Assembly (NCBI GenBank): GCA_022819905.1
Contig: JAJEGJ010000104.1
Location: 62,001-126,000 of the forward strand
Source of the DNA: Alphaproteobacteria bacterium
GTDB taxonomy: Bacteria > Pseudomonadota > Alphaproteobacteria > TMED109
Direction of reading: 5' to 3'
DNA length: 64,000 nucleotides
Positions 38,035-48,659 of the stretch are shown here, one piece after another (within the stretch, counting starts at the first letter, position 1; every line of letters starts with the position of its first letter). Both the position numbers and the translations under genes were made by a program. The notes under the pieces are model-generated. The model worked only from the letters and a program-made list of their open reading frames with translations, was not told the origin of the DNA and did not search any database.

Positions 38035-41000
38035 TTACCCGCTTGGGGGAGACGGCTGCAGCCAAGCGAATACGCGGGCCGGATGCCGCTGAAGAGTCGC
38101 GAGGTCGACGAACTGAACTGACTCGGTGCGGTGCGTCGCGCGTACCTCCGAATCAGCGGCCTCTTGAAGATCCACGAAGTACTCTGGTTCGGAACGCCAC
38201 AGTGGGTGCCCGAATAGCGCGGCTCGCCCCGTCGACGATGCCTTCACGCCGTGAAGTAGGCCCACCGTCACGCGCTCGAAGTCCGTGTGTTCACCGAAAG
38301 CGGCCACGAAGCTGTCGGCCAAAGCCGCGCTTCGGGAAAGCCAACGTGCGGTCGGCAGCGGATCGCCTTTCGCGAGCTGAATGAGGTCGACCGCCAGGCG
38401 CCAATCCAGATGCGGGTGAATGAACCTGTTGTCATAGCTCCGCAGGCAGTCGGGACACGAAGCGTCGCACTTCGCGTTGTGCGGCGGGGAGTCGATTTTC
38501 TCCGTGCTGATTTCTGTCGCCACCTCGTCGATGACGCGCCTCAGCACTTCCGGGGTGCCGAGATGCCTTGCGTAGCCGGCGCCGTTTTCCAGGGAATCCG
38601 CGATGAAGATGCGTCGCGTGACGGTGCCCGCGTCCGTCTTCCACGGCTGCAGCCCCACCTGAAGCTCGTTGGGGCTCACGTCCAGTTCGGCTGCCGCCGC
38701 CATCCGGAGGAGTTGAGCAAACGACCATAGCGCCGACAGCCCCATGGGAAGCACCTCGCTCGTGGTCTCGACGGTTCCATCCGGGCCTGGGATTTCGGAG
38801 CTTCGCAGGGTCAGCGTCAAGACGTCGGTTCGACGCACGGACCCGATGGCACCGACCACGTCGGGATCGCTGTTCCGAGGCTCGGGGCCACGGCGGCCGA
38901 CATAGAGCCCCGGGTCGGAAACCTCCAGGCCGTGGTCCGCCCGGTGCATCTCGAAGAGCAGTCCCTCGTTGTCGTTCACCGTGTAGACGTCCGCGTCCCT
39001 CTGGCTGCAGGCGTCGAGGCAATGTACGCGGGCAGATGCGGGATACGAACCCCCGACGGACAGTTGCGGAGGGGGCAGCAGCGGCCCGCGCTCCGCGTGG
39101 TCGTCGTAGTCCCGTGGCTGGAAGCTGGTGCGGAATCCGCGGGGCTGGTAAAGGTCGAACGGCTCAACCGACGACCCGCACACGCTGCACGAGCGAATGT
39201 CGCTCACTTCGATCGTCTGGGTTGCATCGCACTCCTGGCACCGGACGACGCGCTTCGGCGTACCCAGTGGATTCACCGGCGTGACGTTGTTTCCCCGGAA
39301 CTCCCAAGCGGCGAATCCGACGCAAAGATGCATCTTCTTGTCGCGCAGAACCTCCGCACCCGGCGCGAACGACGAAACCGCCATGTCCATGTCGCGCTCG
39401 CTGACCTTCGCGCGATCGACGTGAAAGGCGCTGCCGGGCGCTCGCTCGTACAGCGCTCTGACTCGTGTCGGAAACCCGAACATCGGCAGGAGGCCACCGC
39501 TGGCAAGTGTCTGGCTAAGCTCGGGCATCCTGTGCGCGGGGTCTTGGCTGACATTGTCGATCAAGTCCGCCAGTTCCTTGCGGATCCACGTGACCAGCGC
39601 TTCCGCCTGTTCGTCCAAGAACCCGGTTCCGGGGCGGAGGCCTTCGACAACGTCAACCACTGCCTCGGCGCTTGCCAGCCAGCCCCTGATGGCATTTCGA
39701 TGTTGCTCGTGCCAATCCGCGGTTGCCCCGAAGGCTCCATGCAAGCTCTCCCGGGTGGGGCGCGGGCCGGCCTTCAGGGCGAGGAAGGCCAGACGGAGGC
39801 ATTCCGCAGCCGCCACCCGGCGCAGGATCGGGGCATTAGTGTCGAGATACGGCTGCGGCGGCGGGTCGCCGGTAATCCTCTCGGCATGATTGAAATAGAA
39901 ATCGTCATGGGTGCGGTCGCGGCACATCGTGAGCGCGTAGGAGAATCGCTGCCCCGCACGCCCGGCGCGGCCCACCCTTTGTTGGTAGTTGAACCGCTGG
40001 GGCGGCATGTTGGCCAGCACGACCGCGCCCAGGGATCCGATGTCGACACCAACCTCCATCGTCGTGGTAACGCTCAGGACGTCGATCCCGTGGCTCAGGT
40101 CGCTTTCCTTCGGGGCAGTGAGCAGTGCGCCCTTGAAGCACCGTTGACGCCTGCGCTGCTCCCCGATCGGCTTCGTTTGCCCCGTGAGTTCCTCCACCTT
40201 CATTCTGCGAGGTGGTCGACCGGACAGCCATCCGTAGTAGTCATCGTCGCCGCCCGCCCGATCGACGGGGGCCAGCCGGGAGGAGTTGCAGGTGGGGTTG
40301 GTGCAGATCCCTCCCGAGCCGTTGACGTGGACGCGCGCGCAGATCTCGCACCGGAGAATCGTCGTCTCGCTGTCCACCAGGCGGATGCCCAAGGGAGCCC
40401 CTGCGGCGCTCGTGGCCAGTTGAAACAGGTCGTTGATGACGCCGGCAGACCGAAGGCGGGCCTCCACTTCCGAGGCAAGTTCTTCCGACGAGACAGAATG
40501 CTCGACGGCGACGGCTTCCAGGTAGCGGCGTAACGGGGCGGGCAGGTTGTCGGCAGGCGTACGCCGGGAATCCTCGAACTGCTGAGCAAGCCCGAGGATG
40601 CGAATTGCGCTGGCGAGCACCTCGCTTGCAACCGTAGGCGAGAGGCCGGAGAGCGTCAGATCCTGCACCGTAGGGACAACGGTTCCTAGACCGATGGCCT
40701 CCAGGTCGCGCCCCGCACGATCGAAGATCGCTTGCGCCACCTCCATCGCGAGGTGCCGGCGGAACCGATCACGGCCCGATGCCGCGGTTTCGTCGTCGAG
40801 TGGTTCCCAGGCTCTTCCGTCGGGCGGAGCGAACAGCCGCCACCAGTCCTCTCCCCTCCAGCGGCTTCGGGAAGGCTGCGGGCCTGCCGGGTTGACGCCG
40901 AGCCGAACGAGACGCTCTTCGAGACTGCCGACCAAGAGGCCCCAGGGCACCAAGCCGTGTTGGCGCGCCTGGACGCGCTCGAACGCGGCGATGCGCTCCA

Positions 41001-43425
41001 GGTCCTCTGCGTCGGCAGCGTCGCGGGCCCCCAGCCGATAAGCCGACCAGACGTCCGGGTGCGTGGCTTTGAGCTGCGCCAGAAGCTCCTGCCGATCCGC
41101 CGGCGTATCTCTGCCTGCGGCGGCGTCCCGCAGCAGCGCTGCCGGATCGGGTCGGGCACGGGCCTCGATCCGGATCAGCTGCCGCAGCAGGTCCCTGAAG
41201 TGGTTCAGCTCGAGTCCCGCCGCCGTCGCCGCGGCGTCGTCACGGCTGTCGGTGAAGACGATCGTTCGCGCGGCTGCGGGATCGGCTCCGAGATTGTCGA
41301 TGAGCCGGTCGACGAGGATCTGGGCGGCGACGGCGGTCCCCATCGTGTGGGCACGGACCGGGCTTCGAACGATCCCCCGGAAGAAGGTTTCGCGGGCGCG
41401 GTTGGTGCCCTCGCCATCGCACCTCGGGCAACGCTCCGGAATCGCGGGAATGCGTACCCCAGTCCCTTCGGGCACCCGTGACACAGCCATCATGGTGCCC
41501 TCGCCGCGCCGGCTCCTTCGCAGCAAGCCGAGGCGCGGGTCCAGTTCGGCCGGCACGAACTGGAAGGCCACGACGTCATGGGTCTCCGGGGTACTGTGGG
41601 TCCATCTCGGCGCGTCCGGGCACGGCCCGGGCCAAAACCACATGTACCGGTCGTAGGAACGACGGAACACCACGTCCTGTTCCCAGCGGGCCTGATCGGT
41701 GGCCCCGGACGTGAGATACCAGGCGCCGTCGTCGTCCTCCACGGCCTCGGCGAAACCGCCGAGAAATGGCTCGCCGCACTCGTAGCAGTAGAGCAGCTCA
41801 AGCACGCGGGATCCGCAGCCGCACTGGATCCGCGGCGTTGCGAAGAGACGGCCTACTCGCCTCGCACCTGACTGAAATTCCGGCGCGACCTCGGTGCAAT
41901 GCGGATTGCAGCACGCCCACAACCCGCGCACCAGCCGAAAGAAATGGTGGGCCCGGAAGCGCGAATCGCTGCCGGAGCCCTCGTCAGCGGCGACCGCCCA
42001 CAGAAGGCCCTCCATTCCGGCCTTGTGCTCCGGGCCACCCTCTTCCGCGAACACTCGGTCCGCCACTGCCGAGAGCGGCGTGGCGCGGCTGGCGCCTTCG
42101 TGCATGCAAGCGGACGAAAGCATGCCCGGCGCGTTGTGATCGGCGCACAGGGCGGTCGCCAGGCTCCTGCGCCGCAGCAAATCGGTCTCTTCCATGAGTT
42201 GGGCGAACGGTCGGCGCGGGACCGGGACCAGTGGTGGCGGCTCCTGAGGTTCGCCCGGGACGATCTCGAACGTCTCCGCCGGAACACCAAAGAACTGCTC
42301 GGCGAACTGGCGGCCGGATTCGCCCTCGAGCGACGCGCTTGTGGCGATGATCCGCAGTTGGGGGGAGTCCGGGGAAAGCCCCAGTCGCCGCAACAGGTTT
42401 CGCACGATGAACGCGACTTCGGTCCCCTGGGTGCCTCGATAGGAGTGAAGCTCGTCGACCACGAGCGTGAAACACTGCTCCGGGTTCGATGCAAGCCAGC
42501 GGCGGGTGGCCTCGAACATCGGGGCCTCGCGTTCCCGCATGAGCATGACATTGGTCATGGAGTAGTTGGTGACGAGGATGTCGGGAGGACTCGCCAGCAT
42601 GTCCCAGCGCGACAGCAGTTCGCCCCGACGGGGATCGGCAAATTGGGACGTGACCTCGGGGTCCCGACCCTCAAGCTCGTCACGGATGCTCTCCATCTCG
42701 AGCAGCTCGCGTGCGACACGACGGACGGTCGCCTGGCGTCGTCGTTGTGGCACGTCGCCCAGCCCCAACGTGGCGCTGGTGTAGCGCCCAAAGAAGATTC
42801 CCGGGGCAGTACCTTCGCCCCCGGCATTCTCCACCGCCCGTCGCAGGCGGGAGACCTGATCCTCCACCAGCGCGTTGGTGGGATAGAGGATCATTGTCCG
42901 AATGGCGGCAGCTCGCTTCTGGTCGGCCCTGCAGTCGCGCCAGGGCTCCCCGTCGGTTTCCCACCACCGAACCAGATCGGGCTGAGCACCCCAAGTCCGC
43001 GCCTCCGCAAGCAGCCGTGCGAACACCGGCAGGAGAAAGCACTGCGTCTTCCCGGACCCGGTTCCGCTTGTCACGATCACGTTCCTCGGTTCCCGTCCGC
43101 CCCCGGACAGGGAAACGCGGAGCGACTGCGCCTGATGGACCCACAGCTCGAACCGGCAGTCTGAATCGAAGAGCATTGCCCCCAGCTGATCGGCCATGCT
43201 GCGGTCGAGTTGGAGGCCCTCGCACACTTCCAGGATCGTCGGTCCCGAGAGGTAGGTCGGGACCGGTTCGATCAGCGCATCTTGGAAGACGTTGCCGGCC
43301 TGCTGGAGCAGCTCGCGCCGCTCCGTCATCAGCGCGTCGTCGCGAAGCCAGAACGCCGTGTCGAAGTAGCGCAGGTAGCCTTCCTCAATGGCTGCCTGCA
43401 ACTGCGCTGGATCCGGTGTGCCCAT
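38035..43425 (-). CDS. Giant DEAD/DEAH helicase with DUF1998 domain, DruE-like
   Basis: A 1796-residue SF2 helicase. Walker A is TSGTGSGKT at 119-127, motif Ia [13 protein letters not shown] near 178, the DEAH-box variant VVDELH at 322-327 and motif III SAS. Cysteine pairs around residues 515-560 (CNPHC, CGCG, CYECG) and 660-680 (CPRC) suggest zinc sites. The second RecA-like part includes [11 protein letters not shown] and [15 protein letters not shown]. Near 1650 the DUF1998/MrfA hallmark [14 protein letters not shown] appears. A fused helicase-DUF1998 of this size is characteristic of DruE of the Druantia anti-phage system. DISARM has the two parts in separate proteins. It follows the 1063-residue partner by 27 bases. 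Confidence 0.85.
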   Translation of the reverse strand: MGTPDPAQLQAAIEEGYLRYFDTAFWLRDDALMTERRELLQQAGNVFQDALIEPVPTYLSGPTILEVCEGLQLDRSMADQLGAMLFDSDCRFELWVHQAQSLRVSLSGGGREPRNVIVTSGTGSGKTQCFLLPVFARLLAEARTWGAQPDLVRWWETDGEPWRDCRADQKRAAAIRTMILYPTNALVEDQVSRLRRAVENAGGEGTAPGIFFGRYTSATLGLGDVPQRRRQATVRRVARELLEMESIRDELEGRDPEVTSQFADPRRGELLSRWDMLASPPDILVTNYSMTNVMLMREREAPMFEATRRWLASNPEQCFTLVVDELHSYRGTQGTEVAFIVRNLLRRLGLSPDSPQLRIIATSASLEGESGRQFAEQFFGVPAETFEIVPGEPQEPPPLVPVPRRPFAQLMEETDLLRRRSLATALCADHNAPGMLSSACMHEGASRATPLSAVADRVFAEEGGPEHKAGMEGLLWAVAADEGSGSDSRFRAHHFFRLVRGLWACCNPHCTEVAPEFQSGARRVGRLFATPRIQCGCGSRVLELLYCYECGEPFLGGFAEAVEDDDGAWYLTSGATDQARWEQDVVFRRSYDRYMWFWPGPCPDAPRWTHSTPETHDVVAFQFVPAELDPRLGLLRRSRRGEGTMMAVSRVPEGTGVRIPAIPERCPRCDGEGTNRARETFFRGIVRSPVRAHTMGTAVAAQILVDRLIDNLGADPAAARTIVFTDSRDDAAATAAGLELNHFRDLLRQLIRIEARARPDPAALLRDAAAGRDTPADRQELLAQLKATHPDVWSAYRLGARDAADAEDLERIAAFERVQARQHGLVPWGLLVGSLEERLVRLGVNPAGPQPSRSRWRGEDWWRLFAPPDGRAWEPLDDETAASGRDRFRRHLAMEVAQAIFDRAGRDLEAIGLGTVVPTVQDLTLSGLSPTVASEVLASAIRILGLAQQFEDSRRTPADNLPAPLRRYLEAVAVEHSVSSEELASEVEARLRSAGVINDLFQLATSAAGAPLGIRLVDSETTILRCEICARVHVNGSGGICTNPTCNSSRLAPVDRAGGDDDYYGWLSGRPPRRMKVEELTGQTKPIGEQRRRQRCFKGALLTAPKESDLSHGIDVLSVTTTMEVGVDIGSLGAVVLANMPPQRFNYQQRVGRAGRAGQRFSYALTMCRDRTHDDFYFNHAERITGDPPPQPYLDTNAPILRRVAAAECLRLAFLALKAGPRPTRESLHGAFGATADWHEQHRNAIRGWLASAEAVVDVVEGLRPGTGFLDEQAEALVTWIRKELADLIDNVSQDPAHRMPELSQTLASGGLLPMFGFPTRVRALYERAPGSAFHVDRAKVSERDMDMAVSSFAPGAEVLRDKKMHLCVGFAAWEFRGNNVTPVNPLGTPKRVVRCQECDATQTIEVSDIRSCSVCGSSVEPFDLYQPRGFRTSFQPRDYDDHAERGPLLPPPQLSVGGSYPASARVHCLDACSQRDADVYTVNDNEGLLFEMHRADHGLEVSDPGLYVGRRGPEPRNSDPDVVGAIGSVRRTDVLTLTLRSSEIPGPDGTVETTSEVLPMGLSALWSFAQLLRMAAAAELDVSPNELQVGLQPWKTDAGTVTRRIFIADSLENGAGYARHLGTPEVLRRVIDEVATEISTEKIDSPPHNAKCDASCPDCLRSYDNRFIHPHLDWRLAVDLIQLAKGDPLPTARWLSRSAALADSFVAAFGEHTDFERVTVGLLHGVKASSTGRAALFGHPLWRSEPEYFVDLQEAADSEVRATHRTESVQFVDLATLQRHPARVFAWLQPSPPSG

Positions 43426-43452
43426 CCTTAGTCGTCCGTGGTCATACTGCGG

Positions 43453-46400
43453 TCAGTCGCCGGCGGTGGCCGCCGCCCAGATCGCCTCGGCAACAGCAGG
43501 CGGAACGTGTTCGTACGCCAGGGTCCTGTCTGAGCGCCGATGCGGGAGTCGACCGCTGCACAGTACCGCAGCGCGCTCAAGCAGCCCGGGGAGCGGCGCC
43601 CCAAGCGGTGTAAGCAGCGTTTGGGCCGACGCGTCGTAGCCGATCAATGCGAACGAAGCGTCGCTTGCCGCAAGATGCTTCACGATACGCACGTCCGCCA
43701 CAACTCTTCGCTGATCGGGTGTGCCGGACTCCGGCACGACCGCATAGACCCACGGCCTGCCGCGCAGCCGATAGGCCCCTGCATGATCCATCTGCTCGAC
43801 GGACGTCCAGCGCCCCGAGCGCAGGTCGAGCCACTCCATTCTGTCGGCCGTCGTGGTCAGTTCCGGCAGCAATCCGCGGACGGTGCTCAGGGACGGGAGG
43901 AGCGCCGCGATCTTGGCCGCGGGACGCACCGACAGTTCAATCGGCAGCCGGTGCTGCGCCTTGATTTCGTCGACGACCAGCTCTGCCGCCTCGGACCCGA
44001 GTCCGTGAATCTCCACCACGTCAGGCCCCTCGTCTTGCGGGGCGACGCGCACTTCGCCATCCAAAATCTTGGAGACCTCGGCAACCGTCCGCAGGAGCCG
44101 GGCCGACCGGCTGCCTGTCAGGAAGCAGGGCCCCTGCTCGGGAACGACAATCGTTGATGGCGCGATCGACCATCGCTTGGGCATGAGTGTCTTTTCGTCT
44201 GACTCATGCTCGATGTGGCCCAACGCCTCCAAGCGTCGGGCCGCTTCATGGGGAAACCATGGCGCATCGTCGATCGTGGCGGTGACAGCGCGAAACGATC
44301 TCCACGAGCCGGTTCTGGCGTACGACAGTGCGTCGAGCGCGAGGTTCATGTCGGACTTGCCCCGTTCCGAGATCGAGGGGAGGGGCGGCCGCCGCGAAAT
44401 GTCTTCACCACCGTCGTGCGTTGGGGCGGCGGCCGCCTGCCGTCGCTTGCGATGCTTCTTGAACGGCTCCCACCATCTCTCCCGCCCGCAGTCCTTGCAT
44501 ACGCTGTAGACGGGTTCTTTGCCGAGCTGCATGTCAAGGCGCCAGTGGTGGTATCCCCGCCTGAAGCAATCCGGCAGATCGTCCGGAGTGCCTTCCAGTG
44601 TCGCTTCGGCTGGGTTCCAGTCACTCAATTCCAGGTCTTCTACTTCGATCGACACTCCGGGCTGGGCCGGGATCCGTGTCAGGATGTCGGCGCGATCCTC
44701 AACCTCTGGGCACCCATCAATGTCAATCAGGGCGCCTGCGGCATGGTCCGCCCTTCGGCCGGTCTCCTCGATGCAGCTACCGAAGGGAGCCAGGCAGCTT
44801 CCGTCCAGAAGCGGATGCCCGAGCGGCGTGTCCTCTTCGGGCTCCAATCGTCGCGGCCAGGATCCGGACCGCGCCCGCAGGCTGGCAGTTGCAATGGCCC
44901 GGCCTCCAGATGCGCCCGCGACCACGACGCGGAAATCCCCGTCGCGGAGCATCGGCAATCCGGTCAGGTCGATTATTCCGGCGCCCGTCACCTCACCGAG
45001 CTGCACGTCGACCGGCTCTCTGTCGTCGAGATATCGAATCGGCACCGCGCGGACATGAGCTTCATGGGTCTCGGCGTACTCGTCGACCACGATGCGCAAC
45101 TCGGGCAAGCGGTCGCTATGCCACACGTTCATGCCCGGAAGCGGCAGGCCTCCGCCCAGCGCCAGATGCGTTCGCGCGATCGGCTGAAGCGGCTTCAGGT
45201 CATCGTTGTCCGTGTTCGGAATCCGCTCCAGTTGCACGTTCGCGAACGCCGTCCAGCCCGCGGGCAGTCCCCGCAACGTCTCGCTGGTTAGTTCGCCGAA
45301 TCCTTCCCGTGCAGATGACCGCAGAACATTTCGCACCGGATCGGCCATTTCGTGGACGGTGAGAACGAAGTAGGTCTCCAGCAGCTCGACTCGCCGTGTT
45401 TCGACGAACAAGTGGTCTTCTTCGCGCCACTTGAGCAGGACCAGGCGCTTGGCACGACGCGCGCACGTGACGTCGGTTTCCGCCAGCGCGAGCAAGACAT
45501 CGGCAACCAGAAGGGCCGAGCAGGAGACAAGATGGCTGGGCTCGACCGAAGCCCAAGAGGTTCCCGGAATCCGCTCGAGCCTCATCGCGTCGCCGAGTCG
45601 AGCAAACGTCGTCCGGGCTGCAGAGGTCGCATCCGGGTGCAGAACGGCCCGGCGAGGGCGCTCCCGGCTGCTGTGACGGGCGACCAGGATCAGTTCGATA
45701 GATCGACGCGGATGGGACCTGACTTCCGCGGCGAGCAGGAGGTCATCGTCTCTTCGGACTTCTGCTGACCGGAATTCGTCAGGAAGTTGGCCGTCCCAGG
45801 CTTCCATCTCGGCGCACGCAATCTCCGAGATTCTCTCCCTGGTGGCGGGCTTCGACCACAGTCGCTTGAGAGACTGCGTGACCGGCGAGCGCGGCAGCCA
45901 GTCTGCCAGCAGTTCCTGCATGGCCTGAACAGAAACCCGCTGACCGGGCTGCAGCCCAAACTGCGTGAACAGCATCGGCAGCTTGGCGCGATCCTGCTCA
46001 CGAACCAGCGCCTGCGAAAGCGGCAGTCCGATGTAGCGAAGACGATCGAAAGCGACGGCGGTGGGCAGGCCCCGGCGGCCGTTGCATTCCTCCAGCCACC
46101 GGTTGAGGGTGTTCCACAGAAACGGAGTTTCCTTGCGGAAGTTGCGTGTCACCGTGTCCCGGTGCGCTTCGTCGATATCGAGCGTTTGCAGGAGCCGCCC
46201 GTAGTAGTTCGTCCCGGCAAACTGTTCCGTTTGCTTCATGCTCTCGGCCACCAGGGACAGCACGGCAAGCACCGCGATGCATGGTGGCGGCACCGTACTC
46301 TCCTGGAGCCCCCACCACCAAGCCCGCGACGCGTGGACGCCAAACGGTCCGGTCTCGCCGTCGGGACCGGAAAGGGTCGCCTTGACAATCCCGACCAGCT

Positions 46401-46644
46401 CCTCGGCTGGAGTGGCCTTGTCGCTGAAGCTCAGGTCGCCGGCAATACGAGTCAGGGCGTCGTGGTCAAGATCCAGATATACGGGCCGGCCGGCCGCCTG
46501 CTCGCCAAAGACCTCCTCTGCCACAGCTGCGTTCAACGCATCGTACCGTGCCCAATCCGGGTCTTCCGAATATCCCGCCGTGATCAATTTGGCCATGTTC
46601 GCCGAATCGGCCAGGGTCGGAGAGCAGGTTTCGCCTTGGGGCAT
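43453..46644 (-). CDS. Large partner of the DruE-like helicase (DruH/DruG-like)
   Basis: A 1063-residue protein with no catalytic motif that I recognise. It contains an incomplete zinc-ribbon-like CKDCGRERWW near residue 730, a Trp-rich segment and extended beta-rich stretches. It ends 27 bases before the helicase gene and is surely co-transcribed with it. Known Druantia type III consists of DruH (about this size, function unknown) followed by DruE. Identification as DruH-like rests on size, order and partner, not on a motif. Type II DruG is the alternative. M17 (46596) is another possible start; neither start has a clear ribosome site. Confidence 0.65.
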   Translation of the reverse strand: MPQGETCSPTLADSANMAKLITAGYSEDPDWARYDALNAAVAEEVFGEQAAGRPVYLDLDHDALTRIAGDLSFSDKATPAEELVGIVKATLSGPDGETGPFGVHASRAWWWGLQESTVPPPCIAVLAVLSLVAESMKQTEQFAGTNYYGRLLQTLDIDEAHRDTVTRNFRKETPFLWNTLNRWLEECNGRRGLPTAVAFDRLRYIGLPLSQALVREQDRAKLPMLFTQFGLQPGQRVSVQAMQELLADWLPRSPVTQSLKRLWSKPATRERISEIACAEMEAWDGQLPDEFRSAEVRRDDDLLLAAEVRSHPRRSIELILVARHSSRERPRRAVLHPDATSAARTTFARLGDAMRLERIPGTSWASVEPSHLVSCSALLVADVLLALAETDVTCARRAKRLVLLKWREEDHLFVETRRVELLETYFVLTVHEMADPVRNVLRSSAREGFGELTSETLRGLPAGWTAFANVQLERIPNTDNDDLKPLQPIARTHLALGGGLPLPGMNVWHSDRLPELRIVVDEYAETHEAHVRAVPIRYLDDREPVDVQLGEVTGAGIIDLTGLPMLRDGDFRVVVAGASGGRAIATASLRARSGSWPRRLEPEEDTPLGHPLLDGSCLAPFGSCIEETGRRADHAAGALIDIDGCPEVEDRADILTRIPAQPGVSIEVEDLELSDWNPAEATLEGTPDDLPDCFRRGYHHWRLDMQLGKEPVYSVCKDCGRERWWEPFKKHRKRRQAAAAPTHDGGEDISRRPPLPSISERGKSDMNLALDALSYARTGSWRSFRAVTATIDDAPWFPHEAARRLEALGHIEHESDEKTLMPKRWSIAPSTIVVPEQGPCFLTGSRSARLLRTVAEVSKILDGEVRVAPQDEGPDVVEIHGLGSEAAELVVDEIKAQHRLPIELSVRPAAKIAALLPSLSTVRGLLPELTTTADRMEWLDLRSGRWTSVEQMDHAGAYRLRGRPWVYAVVPESGTPDQRRVVADVRIVKHLAASDASFALIGYDASAQTLLTPLGAPLPGLLERAAVLCSGRLPHRRSDRTLAYEHVPPAVAEAIWAAATAGD

Positions 46645-47280
46645 CGGATCCGAATCAACGGCAGGAATTTCAGTTGGGTCGGTAGGAATTCTAGTAGGAA
46701 TGTTGGCGCATCGTCGACGTCAGAGGCAAGTCCAACTGGCGCCATGACAGCTGCCGAACTGAACTGGTGGTTTACGGCCGGTCAGTGCAGGCGCCGCGGC
46801 ACTAAAGAGGATTTGGCCAGAAGTAGTGCTTTGGTGCCAGCCAGTAGCTCCCGCGGCTTCTGTTCTCCACGACAGCGTGGCGGTCCAAGGTCGATCGCCC
46901 AATGACCTTCGAGACCTTCCCTTGCGCAAATGGCGGTAATGGCGGCGTCCTGCTGATTCTCGCTGCCCCAAGGGAATGTATGAGCTAGTTGATGCTCATG
47001 CGCGTACGGGCCCCAAGGCTGCATTCCCTGGTCGCGACGGCCTATTGGCCCACACGAAGAGGCAGGACGCAAACGCCGTCGCACCACGGCCCGTAGTCCG
47101 CTTTAGCCCGTCGGCCTAGCGTAGTGTATCCATCAGTGCCACACTCCGGTCAGACACACTTACGAGTTGTTACAGCCCCATGAACAGTTGGCCTGCGTGC
47201 ACCGATTCTTGACAGAACCCTCAGTCGTCATTGCGGGGATACCTAACGGGTGCCTTACCAATCGAACCACGGAGCGAAAA
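46645..47280. other. Gene-free divergent region inside the island
   Basis: About 640 bases between the start of the minus-strand DruH-like gene and the plus-strand nuclease remnant. Short open frames on the minus strand (for example 46782-47087) give no recognisable protein. It presumably holds the promoter of the Druantia-like operon; I could not single out promoter boxes. Confidence 0.4.
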
Positions 47281-47625
47281 ATGGATAAGGGAGATTTGCT
47301 TGTTAAGGCCCACTGTTGCCTACTTCACCAATACAATGGTTCGACGATGTCCGCTGCCGCCGAAATGTAGGCCTAGGAACAACTGGGCATGAAGAAAACG
47401 GCGAGAGACACGGACGGTTTCGACGGGCGCCTTCCCGACGGCCAAAAGCTGCAAGTCAAATCGAAAAAGGCTGGTGCTCATAAGGACTCCGCAACTTACG
47501 TCACGCTATCTCAAGTGACGCTCAAACTGGCCGACGACTTGCTGATCGTCTTTCGCTGCCGCATGGCACCGTTTGACACACTGATACGGCGGACGAATCG
47601 CCCGCTTCCGCCGAAAAAGCCATAG
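47281..47625 (+). pseudogene. Broken small nuclease-fold gene (two in-frame TAG stops)
   Basis: From ATG 47281 one frame reads MDKGDLLVKAHCCLLHQYNG ... AAEM, then TAG (47368-47370), one codon, and a second TAG, then EQLGMKKTARDTDGFDG and GQKLQVKSKK to the stop at 47625. The pattern DGR..GQKLQVKSKK is a D...Q-x-K nuclease core of the PD-(D/E)XK type. The two halves read as one ~115-codon protein whose middle has acquired stops. The C-terminal half could still be started at ATG 47389 (78 codons). It is directly upstream of the PGN_0703-like gene, overlapping by one base. Confidence 0.6.
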
Positions 47626-48617
47626 TGTCCGGTGTCCATTTGAGCTTTGGGGTCCGTGAGCGGAAGCGCCAGGCAGCGTTTCGCACGGGGCTCACCACAC
47701 CGTCGGACGCCATTGGACGCCGGCACGGACATCTACTTGCGCTCGGCTACGAGGAAGAGAATCTGTTTCCGGCGCTCCGGGGCGAGAACGGCGCGTCTCG
47801 ATACTTTGCAGAGCGCAACATCAAGTGGTGGCGGGCGACCAGGAGTGGTGACGCCGTCGGTGGGAAAGGTCCGACCCGGAACATGGCGAGTTCACAGATC
47901 GCGTGCGTGAACTTCCTGCTTCCCCTCGTCGACATTCCCGGGGCCCTGACAGCGGTGCTCAAGGCCGTCGACGACGATGTCACGGGCGTCAAGGACATCA
48001 AGTACCAGGGGACCTCTTCTCCGGTCGAGTTCGAGTGGATCGGGCTCAAACATGCGCTGGAGGGCCCTTCGGTGAAGAGCCGCGGTGCGAACTCGACCAG
48101 CGTCGACGCCTTCATGGTTGCCGAGACGACCGCTGGCCTTCGGGCGTACCTGATGGAATGGAAGTATGTCGAGGAGTACCAGTCCGAGGACAAGGGAGAG
48201 GGACAAGCGGGCGAGACACGGCGCCGCAGGTACGCTCACCGCTACAAAGAGTCCCCTTCGTTCAACGGCAACGCCCCCTTCGATGCGTGGCTCTTCGATC
48301 CGTTCTATCAAATCCTGCGGCTTCGCCTCCTGGCTGACCGGATGGTCCGGAGGCAGGAACTCGGGGTCGCCGACGCAAGGGTCATAGTCGTGGTGCCGAA
48401 TGAAAACCGGGCATACCGCGAATGCGTCACGTCGCCGTGGTTCCGACGGAAGTATCCCGATCAGACAGTTGCCGAAATCGTGCGACAAACACTTGTCCAC
48501 CCCCAGCACGCGTACGGATCGATCTCACCGTCCCTGTTGGCGAACTCCGTGCGGGAGAGATGCGGGGCAAACTTGGCATCGTGGAGTTGCTACCTGCGAG
48601 AGCGGTACGGATGGTGA
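47625..48617 (+). CDS. PGN_0703-like putative restriction endonuclease
   Basis: A 330-residue PD-(D/E)XK-type protein. The N-terminal part shows LLALGYEEENLFPALRGENG and IKWWRATRSG, followed by ASSQIACVNFLLPL, typical of the PGN_0703 family. The active site is visible as TSVDAFMVAE (D161) and LMEWKYVEEY (E178, K180). The GTG start at 47625 shares a base with the preceding stop; the first ~30 residues are not conserved, so a later start is possible. No methyltransferase is adjacent on this strand. It is either an orphan nuclease or part of the surrounding defence cluster. Confidence 0.7.
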   Translation: MSGVHLSFGVRERKRQAAFRTGLTTPSDAIGRRHGHLLALGYEEENLFPALRGENGASRYFAERNIKWWRATRSGDAVGGKGPTRNMASSQIACVNFLLPLVDIPGALTAVLKAVDDDVTGVKDIKYQGTSSPVEFEWIGLKHALEGPSVKSRGANSTSVDAFMVAETTAGLRAYLMEWKYVEEYQSEDKGEGQAGETRRRRYAHRYKESPSFNGNAPFDAWLFDPFYQILRLRLLADRMVRRQELGVADARVIVVVPNENRAYRECVTSPWFRRKYPDQTVAEIVRQTLVHPQHAYGSISPSLLANSVRERCGANLASWSCYLRERYGW

Positions 48618-48659
48618 CACTAATCTTCTCGACACGATTGGATCCCGCCCGGCCTTATT

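Noticed and set aside
38932-40533. A 533-codon open frame on the plus strand
   Set aside because: It is antisense to the DruE-like helicase and contains only compositionally biased sequence; the helicase frame carries zinc and helicase motifs across the same bases.
33932-46644. DISARM system
   Set aside because: A C5-methyltransferase plus a helicase and DUF1998 suggested DISARM, but DISARM has DrmA and DrmB as separate proteins and a phospholipase-D-like DrmC. Here the helicase and DUF1998 are fused and no DrmC-like HKD motif was seen.
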